Source of the DNA: Micromonosporaceae bacterium
Lineage (GTDB): Bacteria; Actinomycetota; Actinomycetes; Mycobacteriales; Micromonosporaceae
Reading direction: 5' to 3'
Assembly (NCBI GenBank): GCA_003543035.1
Contig: DPJL01000100.1
Coordinates: 1-24,782, forward strand
DNA length: 24,782 bases
Shown: piece after piece, positions 6,647 through 14,734 of the stretch
Layout: each line of letters begins with the position of its first letter
Numbering within the stretch: position 1 is the first letter of the stretch
Notes under the pieces: generated by a model
Told to the model about the DNA's origin: nothing
Database searches by the model: none
The model's input: the letters and a program-made list of their open reading frames with translations, nothing else
Position numbers and translations under genes: made by a program

Positions 6647-9600
6647 GTGTCAACGAAGACGCGAGGCGCTCTCACCATTGCCATCAGCGCCGCATTGATG
6701 CTGGTACTAAGCATGACGTCCGGTGTGCAAGCGGCTGCCTCATCCTCGGTCGTGATCAAGAAGGTTGGCGGCCAGACGGTGAAGCGAGGCCAGGTGCCAT
6801 CGCCCCTATCTGGCAATGTGACTGCGACCGGCACTGCCGTCCCGTCGTCCACGCCTCCCGCTCCTGCGCCGAAGCCGCTGGTCGCGGATGCTGGAGACAG
6901 CCCATTCGTGGCGCTGGGCGATCGCGCGGTGTTGCTTGGATCGGCCTTTGGCGGCAGTGCTCCCTACCGGTTCGCCTGGTCCACCAAGAACGGGACGTTG
7001 ATCGGCGCGGACAACTCCAGCGCCGAGCTCGACACCACTGGGCTGTCGGCCGGCACGTACGAGGTATCCCTGACGGTGACTGATCAGGCGGGCGCCGGGG
7101 CGACGGATGTGGTACGGGTAGTCGTCTACCCATCCAGTGTGCGGACGCTCCTTGACGAGACGCGGACGGATCTCACCCCTGGCACGGTCGCGACGGGTGA
7201 GCGTCTGGAGTTTGGCTTTTCGGTGCCTTCTGGGACCCGCCGGCTCACCGTGGACCTGTCGTTCACCGTCGCGGTCAACGACTACGACCTCGAGGTGTAT
7301 GACCCGGCCGGTGTCAAGGCGGCATCTTCGGGCCAAGGCGCAGGGGTAGCGGAACAGGCCGCTGTCGACAACCCCGTCTCAGGCGAGTGGAAAGCGGTGG
7401 CCGTCAAGTTCGCCACGGTCCCGCCGAGTGACGTGCATATGGTGGTGACCGGCGAGACCGGCACAGCTGACCCACGGCCACAGGTCCGCTCCGGCGGGCC
7501 CTACGCGTTCACGCCAGGGTCCGAGCAGCTGCTCACAGGCAGTGTCACGGGCGGCGCCGGGCCGGTTTCGACGGGCTGGGATCTGGACGGCGACGGGGTT
7601 TACGAACACTCCGGCCCGTCGGTGAAAGCCGATCTGCCCGACGGGCGGCATCTGGTGACGTTCAAGGCGACAGACGCGGCCGGGCTGGAGAGCAGGGAGA
7701 CGACAAGCGTCTTGGTGGCCGGCGCCGACGTGATCGCCTCAAAGACCACGCCGATCACCGTGATCGGAGTGGCGGACACCGGGATCAACCCATATCACTT
7801 GGAATTCTCCGCGCAAACCTATCCGGACCCGGATGTGCTCGCGCTGACAAAAGGGTTCACTCGGCATCCGGGTGACTACATTCCTGGGTACCCGAAAGAT
7901 GCGAAGCCTTTGAACATCACGCTCGGCCACGGTTACTACCCGGCGGCCGACACCAAGATTTGGCAAGGCAACACCACGATCCAGGCCGGTTCGATGTACT
8001 GGATTCCCGGGACGAAAATCGTTGGCGCCGTTGACGCGGGCGGCTCGACCGGAGCGACATCCGGCGACGATCCGCATCCGATCCTCGATGACAACGGGCA
8101 CGGCTCGGGTTCGGCGTCGGTGTCGGCCGGCAATCGCTACGGGTACTGCCCGACGTGTCTGCTGGTGGTGGTTGAGGCTCTTGACGAATCGGTGGTGGCG
8201 AAGCTGCCGTGGGTTGACATCTCCACCAACTCCTTCGGCTACGTCGGTGGCGCACCGGTAGGTCCCGTGGTCAACGGCCAGGGGGCCACGCGGCTCGCGG
8301 CCGAGCGCGGCCAGACCACGCTCTTCGCCGCGGGCAATGGTGTTGGCAACGCCTTCGATGTGCCGGTGAGCACGTGGCACTCGGACCAGACTGGTCCTGA
8401 TTGGAACATCACTGTCGGGGCGATCAGGCGGGACAACCAGCGGGCGATCGTCGGCGACGGGATCCCTGTGCACGTTTCCTCATGGGGAGACGGAAACCTG
8501 CCATCCGCGTGCCGCACCGGCACCGTGGGCCAATGCGCTTTTGGCGGCACGTCGGCCGCGACTCCATACACGGCAGGCGTTTTCGGCACCGTGCTCACCG
8601 AGGTGCGTGCCGCTATCGGAGACGGCGCGGCGGGCCAGAAGGCCGGACAGGTGGTCGCCGCGGGCATCACCAGGGACGAGAGCGTCTATCTGGCCGACGG
8701 GCGGCTCACCCGCGACGAGCTGCGTCAGGCCGTGCTCAAGAGCGCCGTTCCGCTGGGCGCGGGAAACACCGGCGCACCCTTCGCCTATCCGCTGACCGCC
8801 CCCTACACCGGCGAGCCCAACGTGCTCTTCGAGGGCTACGGAGCCGCAACCCCGCAGGCCGCGGAGCGTGCGGTCGACGTATTGCTCGGGCGGGCGCAGA
8901 TGCCGGAGCGACCGTTCGAGGACGATTTCTTCGGCTATGACCGGGCGGTGCGCGACACCCTGTGGGGTGGCTTCGACCGTGACGGCGACGGCAAGACCGA
9001 CTCCGAGGCCCTCGGCAACGGCCTGGGCCTGACGCTTGACAAGGTTGCCACTGTCGATGGCGCACTAGCGATGCTGCGCAAGGTCGCCGTGGCAAAGTCA
9101 CCAGACACGCAACAGGCGCTGCAGCCCATGGGCGTCAACCAGTTGACGTACTGGTTGCACCGCCGGGTGGCGGCCGCTCCGGGCGTGACAGGCTGCGCCG
9201 CGACTGACAACGAGACCTATCTGGACCGCGGCGACACCAGCGGCGACCTGGAACCGTGCTTCGACAACCGCGCGACCTCGGTGGTGGCGGCGTACCGGCC
9301 GGTCGCCATCTTCGCCGGCGCCGACACACTGGACGCGCCGCTGGCCGCGGGTTCAAAAGTCAATGTCGAGGTGTACCTCGCGGGGGAGACCCCCGCACTG
9401 ATCCGGCCCACAGCGGTTCTTGTGGCGACCGATCGCGAGATTGGTACCGGTGCGGGGATGTTGCAGCCTGTTGCCGGCAGTGGACCGGGTGGCACGGTCT
9501 GCGCCACGCTGGGCGCGGCGTGCTGGACGCGTTATGCCTTCTCGTTCTCCACCTCGCGTCATGCGTTCACCGGCGAGCAGCTGACTCTGCAATTCCAGTT

Positions 9601-10216
9601 GCTCGGCGCGCGGTCCTGGGCGTTCGGTTTCGAGGGTGCGCACGCGTCCCGGATGGCGATCGAGCCCGCTGCGCTACCACCGTCCGGATTGGACTTCGGG
9701 GCCTCGATCAGCTCGCCGGCGCAAGGCTCGACCGTGTCGGAGGGCGAGACGGTGATCGCCGGCGGTTCGTACGCGTTCCCGGATCTCGGCAGCGACCCCA
9801 CCGGCGCGGGTGACCATCCGAGCACCAGGAGGGTCGAAGTGTCCATTGACGACGCTTCGTTCAGCACGCCGGTCGAAGCGGTCCTCGACAGCGACTGGCA
9901 CACCTGGCAGGCGAATCTCGGCAAGCTGTCGCCCGGTGCGCACACCGTGTATGCGCGGGCGCGTATGGACACGACCACGTCGGCGGTGACCACGAGTTCG
10001 TTCACCGTCGAGCCGAACGCGGTCGTGCAATGGCAGATCGTCACTCGCAACGACAAGGCCGACCCGGCCGGATGGCGCCCCGCAACCGGCCTAGCCGACT
10101 GGACGTTCCAGTTCGCGGCCGGCGACTACGGCAAAGGTTCGAAAACGATACTCGTCCGGCTGGTGGAGCGCCGGATCGAAACGGCGCGCGACACGGTGAC
10201 CGCCAGGTTCCGCTGA
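6647..10216 (+). CDS. Large secreted subtilisin-like protease (S8) with N-terminal PKD/PPC-like domains
   Basis: This protein has 1189 residues from GTG 6647 (ribosome binding site GAAAGGGG 7 bases upstream). The frame is open back to 6353, but the signal peptide (KTRGAL, a hydrophobic core, then GVQAAA, about 1-31) fixes the start. A PKD-like domain spans about 78-162 (AGTYEVSLTVTD). A PPC-like beta domain spans about 165-270 (NDYDLEVYDPAG, SGEWKAVAV). A second PKD-like domain spans about 280-358 (WDLDGDGVYEHSG). The S8 protease domain has Asp377 (GVADTGI), His485 (DNGHGSGSA), the oxyanion Asn564 (AAGNG) and Ser636 (GGTSAATP). About 108 residues separate the Asp and His, against about 30 in subtilisin. 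A Ca-binding-like loop DRDGDGKTDSEAL lies near 776-788, followed by C-terminal beta domains. The enzyme probably degrades extracellular protein. Confidence 0.92.
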   Translation: MSTKTRGALTIAISAALMLVLSMTSGVQAAASSSVVIKKVGGQTVKRGQVPSPLSGNVTATGTAVPSSTPPAPAPKPLVADAGDSPFVALGDRAVLLGSAFGGSAPYRFAWSTKNGTLIGADNSSAELDTTGLSAGTYEVSLTVTDQAGAGATDVVRVVVYPSSVRTLLDETRTDLTPGTVATGERLEFGFSVPSGTRRLTVDLSFTVAVNDYDLEVYDPAGVKAASSGQGAGVAEQAAVDNPVSGEWKAVAVKFATVPPSDVHMVVTGETGTADPRPQVRSGGPYAFTPGSEQLLTGSVTGGAGPVSTGWDLDGDGVYEHSGPSVKADLPDGRHLVTFKATDAAGLESRETTSVLVAGADVIASKTTPITVIGVADTGINPYHLEFSAQTYPDPDVLALTKGFTRHPGDYIPGYPKDAKPLNITLGHGYYPAADTKIWQGNTTIQAGSMYWIPGTKIVGAVDAGGSTGATSGDDPHPILDDNGHGSGSASVSAGNRYGYCPTCLLVVVEALDESVVAKLPWVDISTNSFGYVGGAPVGPVVNGQGATRLAAERGQTTLFAAGNGVGNAFDVPVSTWHSDQTGPDWNITVGAIRRDNQRAIVGDGIPVHVSSWGDGNLPSACRTGTVGQCAFGGTSAATPYTAGVFGTVLTEVRAAIGDGAAGQKAGQVVAAGITRDESVYLADGRLTRDELRQAVLKSAVPLGAGNTGAPFAYPLTAPYTGEPNVLFEGYGAATPQAAERAVDVLLGRAQMPERPFEDDFFGYDRAVRDTLWGGFDRDGDGKTDSEALGNGLGLTLDKVATVDGALAMLRKVAVAKSPDTQQALQPMGVNQLTYWLHRRVAAAPGVTGCAATDNETYLDRGDTSGDLEPCFDNRATSVVAAYRPVAIFAGADTLDAPLAAGSKVNVEVYLAGETPALIRPTAVLVATDREIGTGAGMLQPVAGSGPGGTVCATLGAACWTRYAFSFSTSRHAFTGEQLTLQFQLLGARSWAFGFEGAHASRMAIEPAALPPSGLDFGASISSPAQGSTVSEGETVIAGGSYAFPDLGSDPTGAGDHPSTRRVEVSIDDASFSTPVEAVLDSDWHTWQANLGKLSPGAHTVYARARMDTTTSAVTTSSFTVEPNAVVQWQIVTRNDKADPAGWRPATGLADWTFQFAAGDYGKGSKTILVRLVERRIETARDTVTARFR

Positions 10217-10223
10217 CCTGCAT

Positions 10224-10255
10224 GGGGCTCGTGACGAACCGCCGTTACGAGCCCC
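10224..10255. terminator. Bidirectional terminator hairpin
   Basis: GGGGCTCGTGACG (10224-10236) pairs with CGTTACGAGCCCC (10243-10255) over 13 positions with one G-U, around a 6-base loop. It fills the gap between the convergent subtilisin (stop 10216) and MobA-like (stop 10258) genes, so it can serve both. Confidence 0.75.
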
Positions 10256-10257
10256 TC

Positions 10258-10836
10258 TCAGTACGTTGCCTTACCGATCCAGGCGGTCAGGTCGGCCGGG
10301 AAGTCAATGTCTGCCGGGTCGGCGATGTCGTCGCACGGCACGGCTGTCACCAGCTGAGGGTGCTCGTGAAGGAACGCGCGGGCTCCGGAGTCGCCGGTCG
10401 CTGACTGGGAGATGGCACGGAAGTGCGCTCTATCGAAGAGGATCGGGTGGCCGCGTTCGCCGCGGTAGGTCGCTACGGCAACGGTTGCGTCCTGGTCGTG
10501 TGCTGAGATGACCCGGCGCACCGCCTCTGGCGTGATCCCAGGCTGGTCGACGAGTAGTACGACAACGGCCGAGGTCTCGGGAGACAGTGCTGCGAGCCCC
10601 GCTCGGAGCGAGGAAGCCATGCCGGTGGCCCACTCTCCATTGTGGACCTTAATACAGCCCTCAAGTGAAGGAACGTCGGCCGCGCCGAGGACTACGTACA
10701 CCGGGTCGCAGCCGCCGAGGACGAGGGTTTGGGCTGCGTGCTCGACGAGGAGGCCTCCCCGAAACGGCAGGAGTGCCTTGGGCCGGCCGCCAAGTCGGCG
10801 ACCGGCTCCCGCAGCGAGCAACAGCCCGGCGACCAA
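10258..10836 (-). CDS. MobA/MocA-like molybdenum cofactor nucleotidyltransferase
   Basis: This 192-residue cytosolic NTP transferase has the fold of MobA, MocA and Bacillus PucB. MocA attaches CMP to molybdopterin to form the dinucleotide cofactor of xanthine-dehydrogenase-type enzymes. Seen here: the nucleotide-binding LLLAAGAGRRLGGRPK (residues 5-20), the metal-binding LLVDQPGITPE (94-104), and RGHPILF (128-134) typical of the MocA group. The only possible start near the motif is TTG 10836, because TGA lies two codons upstream; AGGTGG precedes it. It overlaps nothing but begins 3 bases after the catalase pseudogene's stop. It faces away from the xanthine dehydrogenase operon yet lies next to pucR. 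Supplying cofactor to that enzyme is the natural inference. Confidence 0.85.
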   Translation of the reverse strand: MVAGLLLAAGAGRRLGGRPKALLPFRGGLLVEHAAQTLVLGGCDPVYVVLGAADVPSLEGCIKVHNGEWATGMASSLRAGLAALSPETSAVVVLLVDQPGITPEAVRRVISAHDQDATVAVATYRGERGHPILFDRAHFRAISQSATGDSGARAFLHEHPQLVTAVPCDDIADPADIDFPADLTAWIGKATY

Positions 10837-10839
10837 GTT

Positions 10840-11255
10840 TCAGCCACCTGCCCGCAAGCGTTTGACGGCAAGGGAAACCGGCTCGCCGTAGGACGGGTCG
10901 GCGGCGAGGCGTTCGCGCTCGGGTTCGGTCATCACCCGGTACAACGCTCCAGCTTGGACGAAGTCGTCGTCCTCGGCGTGGCGTACGGGAGCATGGGATT
11001 CTGTCTCGCCCGAGACCGGGATTCCAAAAGCGAGCGGAGCGGAAGTCTGGGTGGGCCCGCCGAAGCTGTTCGGCTCGTAGTTGTTTGCCGCGCCTCGGTT
11101 TCCGTCGAAGCGCATCGCGCCGTCACGGCCGTAATTCGCGGCTTCAAAAGAGCGTGGGGCACTGGGTGTGGTTGACGCCGAGACGGTACCGGTGGGTGGT
11201 GCGTGGCTTCGGGGGAAAGCGAGAAGAAGTCCCACACGTTGTCCGGCGACGGCAT
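10840..11255 (-). pseudogene. Catalase remnant with multiple deletions
   Basis: This is a decayed haem catalase gene, readable only in pieces. From 11255 one frame gives SPDNVWDFFSLSPEATH, the catalase segment before the haem pocket. The next frame gives THRYRLGVNHTQ (11162-11197), which belongs about 200 residues further on. A third frame then gives APRSFEAANYGRDGAMRFDG, NNYEPNSFGG and DDFVQAGALYRVMTEPERER. It jumps in frame to ADPSYGEP, close to a normal catalase end. At least three deletions are implied: one large, one of about 11 bases and one in frame. An intact enzyme has about 480 residues; some 150 remain. The third frame alone is open from 11298 to 10840 and could be miscalled as a gene. 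The pieces are unmistakable. Confidence 0.85.
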
Positions 11256-11322
11256 CCCGGTACCAGGATTCGGTGGTCAAGAAGGTCATGCGGCGCACGT
11301 TAGGCAGGGCGAATCGACGGGG

Positions 11323-12846
11323 TCAAGGGTTTCCGGCGAGCGCGAGGGCAAGAAACAGGTCCACCCGGGAGTCGAGTTTTCCCAGGTCACGGCCGGTCAG
11401 TTGTTCGATCCGCTGAATTCTGTAGCGCAGGGTGTTCACATGTACGTGTAAAACTTCAGCGCATTTTGTCCAGGATCCGGAGTAGGCGAGGAAGGCCCGC
11501 AGCGTCGGCACCAGGTCCGCGCGATGCACACGGTCGTATTCGAGCAGCGGGCCGAGCAGCCGATCGCGGAAGGCGCGCCGCACCCCGTCGGGCACTGCGG
11601 CCAACAGCATGACGTGTGAGGTCAACTCGTCCTCGCCGATGATGGTCACGCACTCGCGGCTCATCCCAGCCATTGCGCACGCATGGCGTGCCTCGTCTAG
11701 CGCACCGCGCAAACCTGGGGCGCCCGTTGCTGTCCCGCTGACGCCGATCCTAAGTGGACTGTTGGCGAGCGCCGGAGCGAGGTTGACCGCCTGATCAATC
11801 GCCTGGCGCACCTGCTCCGGATCCCCGGCAACGATGGCGAATGCGGTCTGATCGAGCACCGCCACCGCAGCGGGAAGCCGGCCGAGAAGGTCTTCCAGAA
11901 CCGGGCGAGCCAGGCCGCCGGCGAGCTGTGCCGCGACCACCACGAGAGTGCCGTCGGCCGGCAGCCCGGTGTGCTTGAGCTGGTAGGCGAGCTCGGTGGG
12001 ATCGGCATCTGCGGTGATCATCTGGACGAGGTCGCACGCCGCAGCTCGCCTGGCTTGACGAGTGCTGTCCAGTCGCCGGTGCTCCGCCTCGACCAGCGCC
12101 GTCAGCTCCCGGGCGAGCTGGTGGTGCTGAGGCTCCCACTGCGTGACATCGCTGTCGCAGATCAGCAGCCAATTCACCACGCGCGGCTGGGTGGGATCAC
12201 CAGCGCTGAGCACCGACATCGCTTGTGCGGGAAGGGGATATGGGATCCGCTTGCCGGACAGGTAATGCCGCAACGCTTGCGCCTTAACGTCTTCGGGCAG
12301 AGGTGGGGCATTCGCGGCGACCTCCTGGCCGGTCGGCGAGATGACCCAGCAACGCATCGACAACTGCTGGCGGACCAGATCCAGCACCGCGGCGAGGCCG
12401 TCGCCCTCGGCGGCCACCGAAGCCGAGACGAGGTGCCGGTGGCGGCCCAGGAAGTCGGTGACGTCATCGGCACGAACGGGCGAGAGGCGGCGCACAACCT
12501 CCTCTGTGACCGTGGCGAAAGCGATGTCGGCCGGTACGCGCAACAGGGGCAGCCCGCGTCCGTGGCAAGCGGTTCGGAGGTCGTCGGGGATCTCCCCGGA
12601 GCTGCCGTCGCCCGCGGCGAGGGCACAGACTCCCGCGTCGGCGAGCGCCTTGACGAACAAGGCCGAGTCGTCCGGCGAGCGCCGCCAAATCATGCCGGTG
12701 AGGACCAGCTCGCCACCGTGGAGGTACCGGCTCGGATCGGGCAGGTCGGTGGTCATCACCGACTGGATCGGGCGATCGAGCTCAGGCTCGCCGCTGAGCA
12801 GCTCGAGCTTGAGATCTGGCAGGTCAAGCAGGGTTCTCAAGCGCAT
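11323..12846 (-). CDS. pucR: PucR-family transcriptional regulator of purine catabolism
   Basis: This 507-residue DNA-binding regulator starts at ATG 12846, chosen because GGGAGG lies 8 bases upstream. A GTG three codons earlier would fall too close to that site. The N-terminal PucR domain (about 1-120: MRLRTLLDLPDLKLELLSGE, DRPIQSVMTTDLPDPSRYLH) is thought to sense purine-derived ligands. A GGDEF-like or linker middle part follows. The C-terminal PucR-type helix-turn-helix (about 446-507) contains LRAFLAYSGSWTKCAEVLHV and HVNTLRYRIQRIEQLTGRDL. It is divergent from the uraD operon across 199 bases, the arrangement expected of a local regulator. In Bacillus, PucR activates and sometimes represses purine genes; the direction here is unknown. 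The family call is firm. Confidence 0.93.
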   Translation of the reverse strand: MRLRTLLDLPDLKLELLSGEPELDRPIQSVMTTDLPDPSRYLHGGELVLTGMIWRRSPDDSALFVKALADAGVCALAAGDGSSGEIPDDLRTACHGRGLPLLRVPADIAFATVTEEVVRRLSPVRADDVTDFLGRHRHLVSASVAAEGDGLAAVLDLVRQQLSMRCWVISPTGQEVAANAPPLPEDVKAQALRHYLSGKRIPYPLPAQAMSVLSAGDPTQPRVVNWLLICDSDVTQWEPQHHQLARELTALVEAEHRRLDSTRQARRAAACDLVQMITADADPTELAYQLKHTGLPADGTLVVVAAQLAGGLARPVLEDLLGRLPAAVAVLDQTAFAIVAGDPEQVRQAIDQAVNLAPALANSPLRIGVSGTATGAPGLRGALDEARHACAMAGMSRECVTIIGEDELTSHVMLLAAVPDGVRRAFRDRLLGPLLEYDRVHRADLVPTLRAFLAYSGSWTKCAEVLHVHVNTLRYRIQRIEQLTGRDLGKLDSRVDLFLALALAGNP

Positions 12847-13045
12847 TCCAAGCACCTCCCTTCGGTGCGGCGGGCAAGCGGTGACCGCCAGGTTAGCCCT
12901 TTCTTACCCATCGCCCAAGCCTTGGTGAAACCTCCAAATCGACCCGTGAAGCAGGCGTGAACTTTCGTCGTTCGCGACCCTAGGCCCGTCAACTGATCGA
13001 TTGCTCTACTGAGGGCCACTGCTGATCACCCCTCTGGGAGGACAA
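12847..13045. promoter_or_regulatory. Divergent pucR/uraD promoter region
   Basis: These 199 bases separate pucR (minus) from the purine operon (plus). CCAAGCCTTGG at 12915-12925 is a perfect inverted repeat centred on one base and is the best operator candidate. TGATCA near 13023 and ATCGAT near 12998 are shorter palindromes. For pucR, TTGGGC and TAACCT spaced 17 bases apart on the minus strand give a possible promoter. No confident -35/-10 pair is seen for the operon. Confidence 0.4.
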
Positions 13046-13531
13046 GTGGACCGCTTCCACTCACTGTCGCACGAAGAGGCGATTGCCCAGCTCATGACGT
13101 GCTGCGCTGCCCGCCATTGGGCGGTGCAGGTGTCCGGTTTTCGCCCCTACGCCGATGAGGCTGCGCTGGTGAACGCGGGCACGAAGCTTGCCGATCAGCT
13201 GGACTGGCGGGATGTGCTGGACGCCCTGTCGGCCCATCCGCGCATCGGGGAGCGCACTTCCCCTTCGCAAGGCAGGGATGCGCTCTGGTCGCAGCAGGAG
13301 CAGGCGGGTGTCTCGACCGACTTCCGTGAAGCACTCATCGAGGGAAATATCGCTTATGAGCGTCGGTTCGGGCACATATTTCTGATCTGCGCCACCGGGC
13401 GGTCCGGCGAAGATACGCTCGCCGAGCTCGCCAAGCGGCTCGAGAACGACATCTCGGCCGAGCGAGTCGTGGTCCGGCAGGAGCTCTCCAAGATCGTCGG
13501 GCTACGACTGCGGAAGCTGGTGGCATCATGA
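13046..13531 (+). CDS. uraD: 2-oxo-4-hydroxy-4-carboxy-5-ureidoimidazoline (OHCU) decarboxylase
   Basis: This 161-residue cytosolic enzyme catalyses the last step from urate to S-allantoin, the stereospecific decarboxylation of OHCU. Family marks: the catalytic His64 in AHPRIGE (63-69), the QEQAG stretch near 84-88, the IAYERRFGHIFLICATGRSG core and a C-terminal helix with RLRKL. Length is usual for the family. The start is GTG 13046, supported by GGGAGGA 5 bases upstream. It is the first gene of the plus-strand operon and its stop overlaps the ATG of the next gene by 4 bases (ATGA), so translation is coupled. Confidence 0.95.
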   Translation: MDRFHSLSHEEAIAQLMTCCAARHWAVQVSGFRPYADEAALVNAGTKLADQLDWRDVLDALSAHPRIGERTSPSQGRDALWSQQEQAGVSTDFREALIEGNIAYERRFGHIFLICATGRSGEDTLAELAKRLENDISAERVVVRQELSKIVGLRLRKLVAS

Positions 13532-13821
13532 CCATCTCGACGCACGTGCTCGACAGCACGACCGGGCGGCCTGCGGCCGGGGTGGGGGTAAAGCTCGAGG
13601 CCGGTGGCGCGGTCGTGGCCGCCCAAACCGATGGCGACGGCCGGATCGCCGCACTGCCGACACCTGGCGAAGGCGTCTACCGCTTGGTCTTCGACCTCGA
13701 TGGCCGCTCCGGTTTCTACCCGGAGGTTGTCATCACTTTCCGGGTAAGCGATCCCGCCGCGCACTATCACGTGCCGCTGCTGCTGAGCCCATTCGCCTAT
13801 TCGACCTACCGAGGGAGCTGA
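13528..13821 (+). CDS. uraH: 5-hydroxyisourate (HIU) hydrolase
   Basis: This 97-residue transthyretin-related protein hydrolyses 5-hydroxyisourate, the unstable uricase product, to OHCU. It has the N-terminal signature THVLDSTTGRPAAGV (residues 5-19, with the active-site His) and the obligatory C-terminal tetrapeptide YRGS; HYHVPLLLSPFAYSTYRGS covers the second conserved block. This family normally acts as a tetramer. It overlaps uraD by 4 bases and is followed after 5 bases by the uricase, so the three genes that turn urate into allantoin are adjacent. Confidence 0.96.
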   Translation: MTISTHVLDSTTGRPAAGVGVKLEAGGAVVAAQTDGDGRIAALPTPGEGVYRLVFDLDGRSGFYPEVVITFRVSDPAAHYHVPLLLSPFAYSTYRGS

Positions 13822-13826
13822 AAGCC

Positions 13827-14732
13827 ATGGGCATCAAGCTCGGAGCCAATCGATACGGCAAGGCCGAGAACCATGTGGTCGTGGTCCGCAGGTATCCCGA
13901 TCGGCATGAGATCAAAGACCTCAACGTGAGTGTGGCTCTATCCGGGGACATGGCCGAGACTCACCTCTCCGGCGGTAACTCCAAAGTGCTGCCGACCGAC
14001 ACCCAGAAGAACACGGTCTTCGCCTTTGCCCGCAAGCACGGCGTCGGTGAGATCGAGGAATTCGGGATCCTGCTGGCCCGTCACTTTGTGGAGAGCCAGC
14101 CATCAGTGCACACCGCTCGCATCGCCATCGAGGAGTATGCCTGGGATCGGATTCCATTGCCCAGCAACGAGCTTGGCGCGGGTGTGGCTCACTCCTTCCT
14201 GCGCTCGGGCACCGCGGCGGTCCGGACGGCGGTCATCCACTTCGACGGAACGCATGCCTACGTCATCTCCGGAATCAAGGATCTGGTCGTGCTCAACTCG
14301 ACCGGCTCGGAGTTCTGGGGCTTCATCAAGGACGAGCTGACCACCCTGAACGAGGCGCACGACCGGATCCTCTCGACGGCGGTCACCGCTCGCTGGCGGC
14401 ATGCGGACACCGATCAAAATCCACATCGGACAGACTGGGCCAACTCGTTCGGCGAAGCGAGCCGTCATCTGCTGGAGGCCTTCGCCGACACGCACAGCCT
14501 TTCCCTGCAACAAACCCTTTATGCCATGGGTACCAGGGTGCTCGATCGCCGGCCGGAGCTGTGTGAAGTGCGGCTGGCCCTTCCCAACAAGCATCACTTC
14601 GTCGTCGACCTCACGCCCTTTGGGCTGGACAACGCCAACGAGGTCTTCTACGCCGCGGATCGGCCCTACGGCCTGATCGAGGGTGACGTGCTTCGCGATG
14701 ACGCGCCGGACGCCGGCCCGGCCTGGGAGTGA
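13827..14732 (+). CDS. pucL: Urate oxidase (uricase)
   Basis: This 301-residue cofactor-free oxidase converts urate, O2 and water to 5-hydroxyisourate and H2O2. It has the two T-fold halves of the family. YGKAENHVVVVRR carries the catalytic Lys12. LPTDTQKNTVFAFA carries Thr57 and Asp58. VLNSTGSEFWGF (156-166) binds the purine, and LPNKHHFVVDL carries His256. Length matches typical uricases. The ATG at 13827 follows GAGGGAGC. It lacks the decarboxylase fusion of Bacillus PucL, since uraD is separate here. The peroxide formed needs a catalase; the only catalase sequence nearby is a pseudogene (10840-11255). Confidence 0.97.
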   Translation: MGIKLGANRYGKAENHVVVVRRYPDRHEIKDLNVSVALSGDMAETHLSGGNSKVLPTDTQKNTVFAFARKHGVGEIEEFGILLARHFVESQPSVHTARIAIEEYAWDRIPLPSNELGAGVAHSFLRSGTAAVRTAVIHFDGTHAYVISGIKDLVVLNSTGSEFWGFIKDELTTLNEAHDRILSTAVTARWRHADTDQNPHRTDWANSFGEASRHLLEAFADTHSLSLQQTLYAMGTRVLDRRPELCEVRLALPNKHHFVVDLTPFGLDNANEVFYAADRPYGLIEGDVLRDDAPDAGPAWE

Positions 14733-14734
14733 CG

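Noticed and set aside
10840..11298. Intact 152-codon gene on the minus strand
   Set aside because: Only its second half is catalase; adjacent catalase pieces in two other frames show it is one part of a pseudogene.
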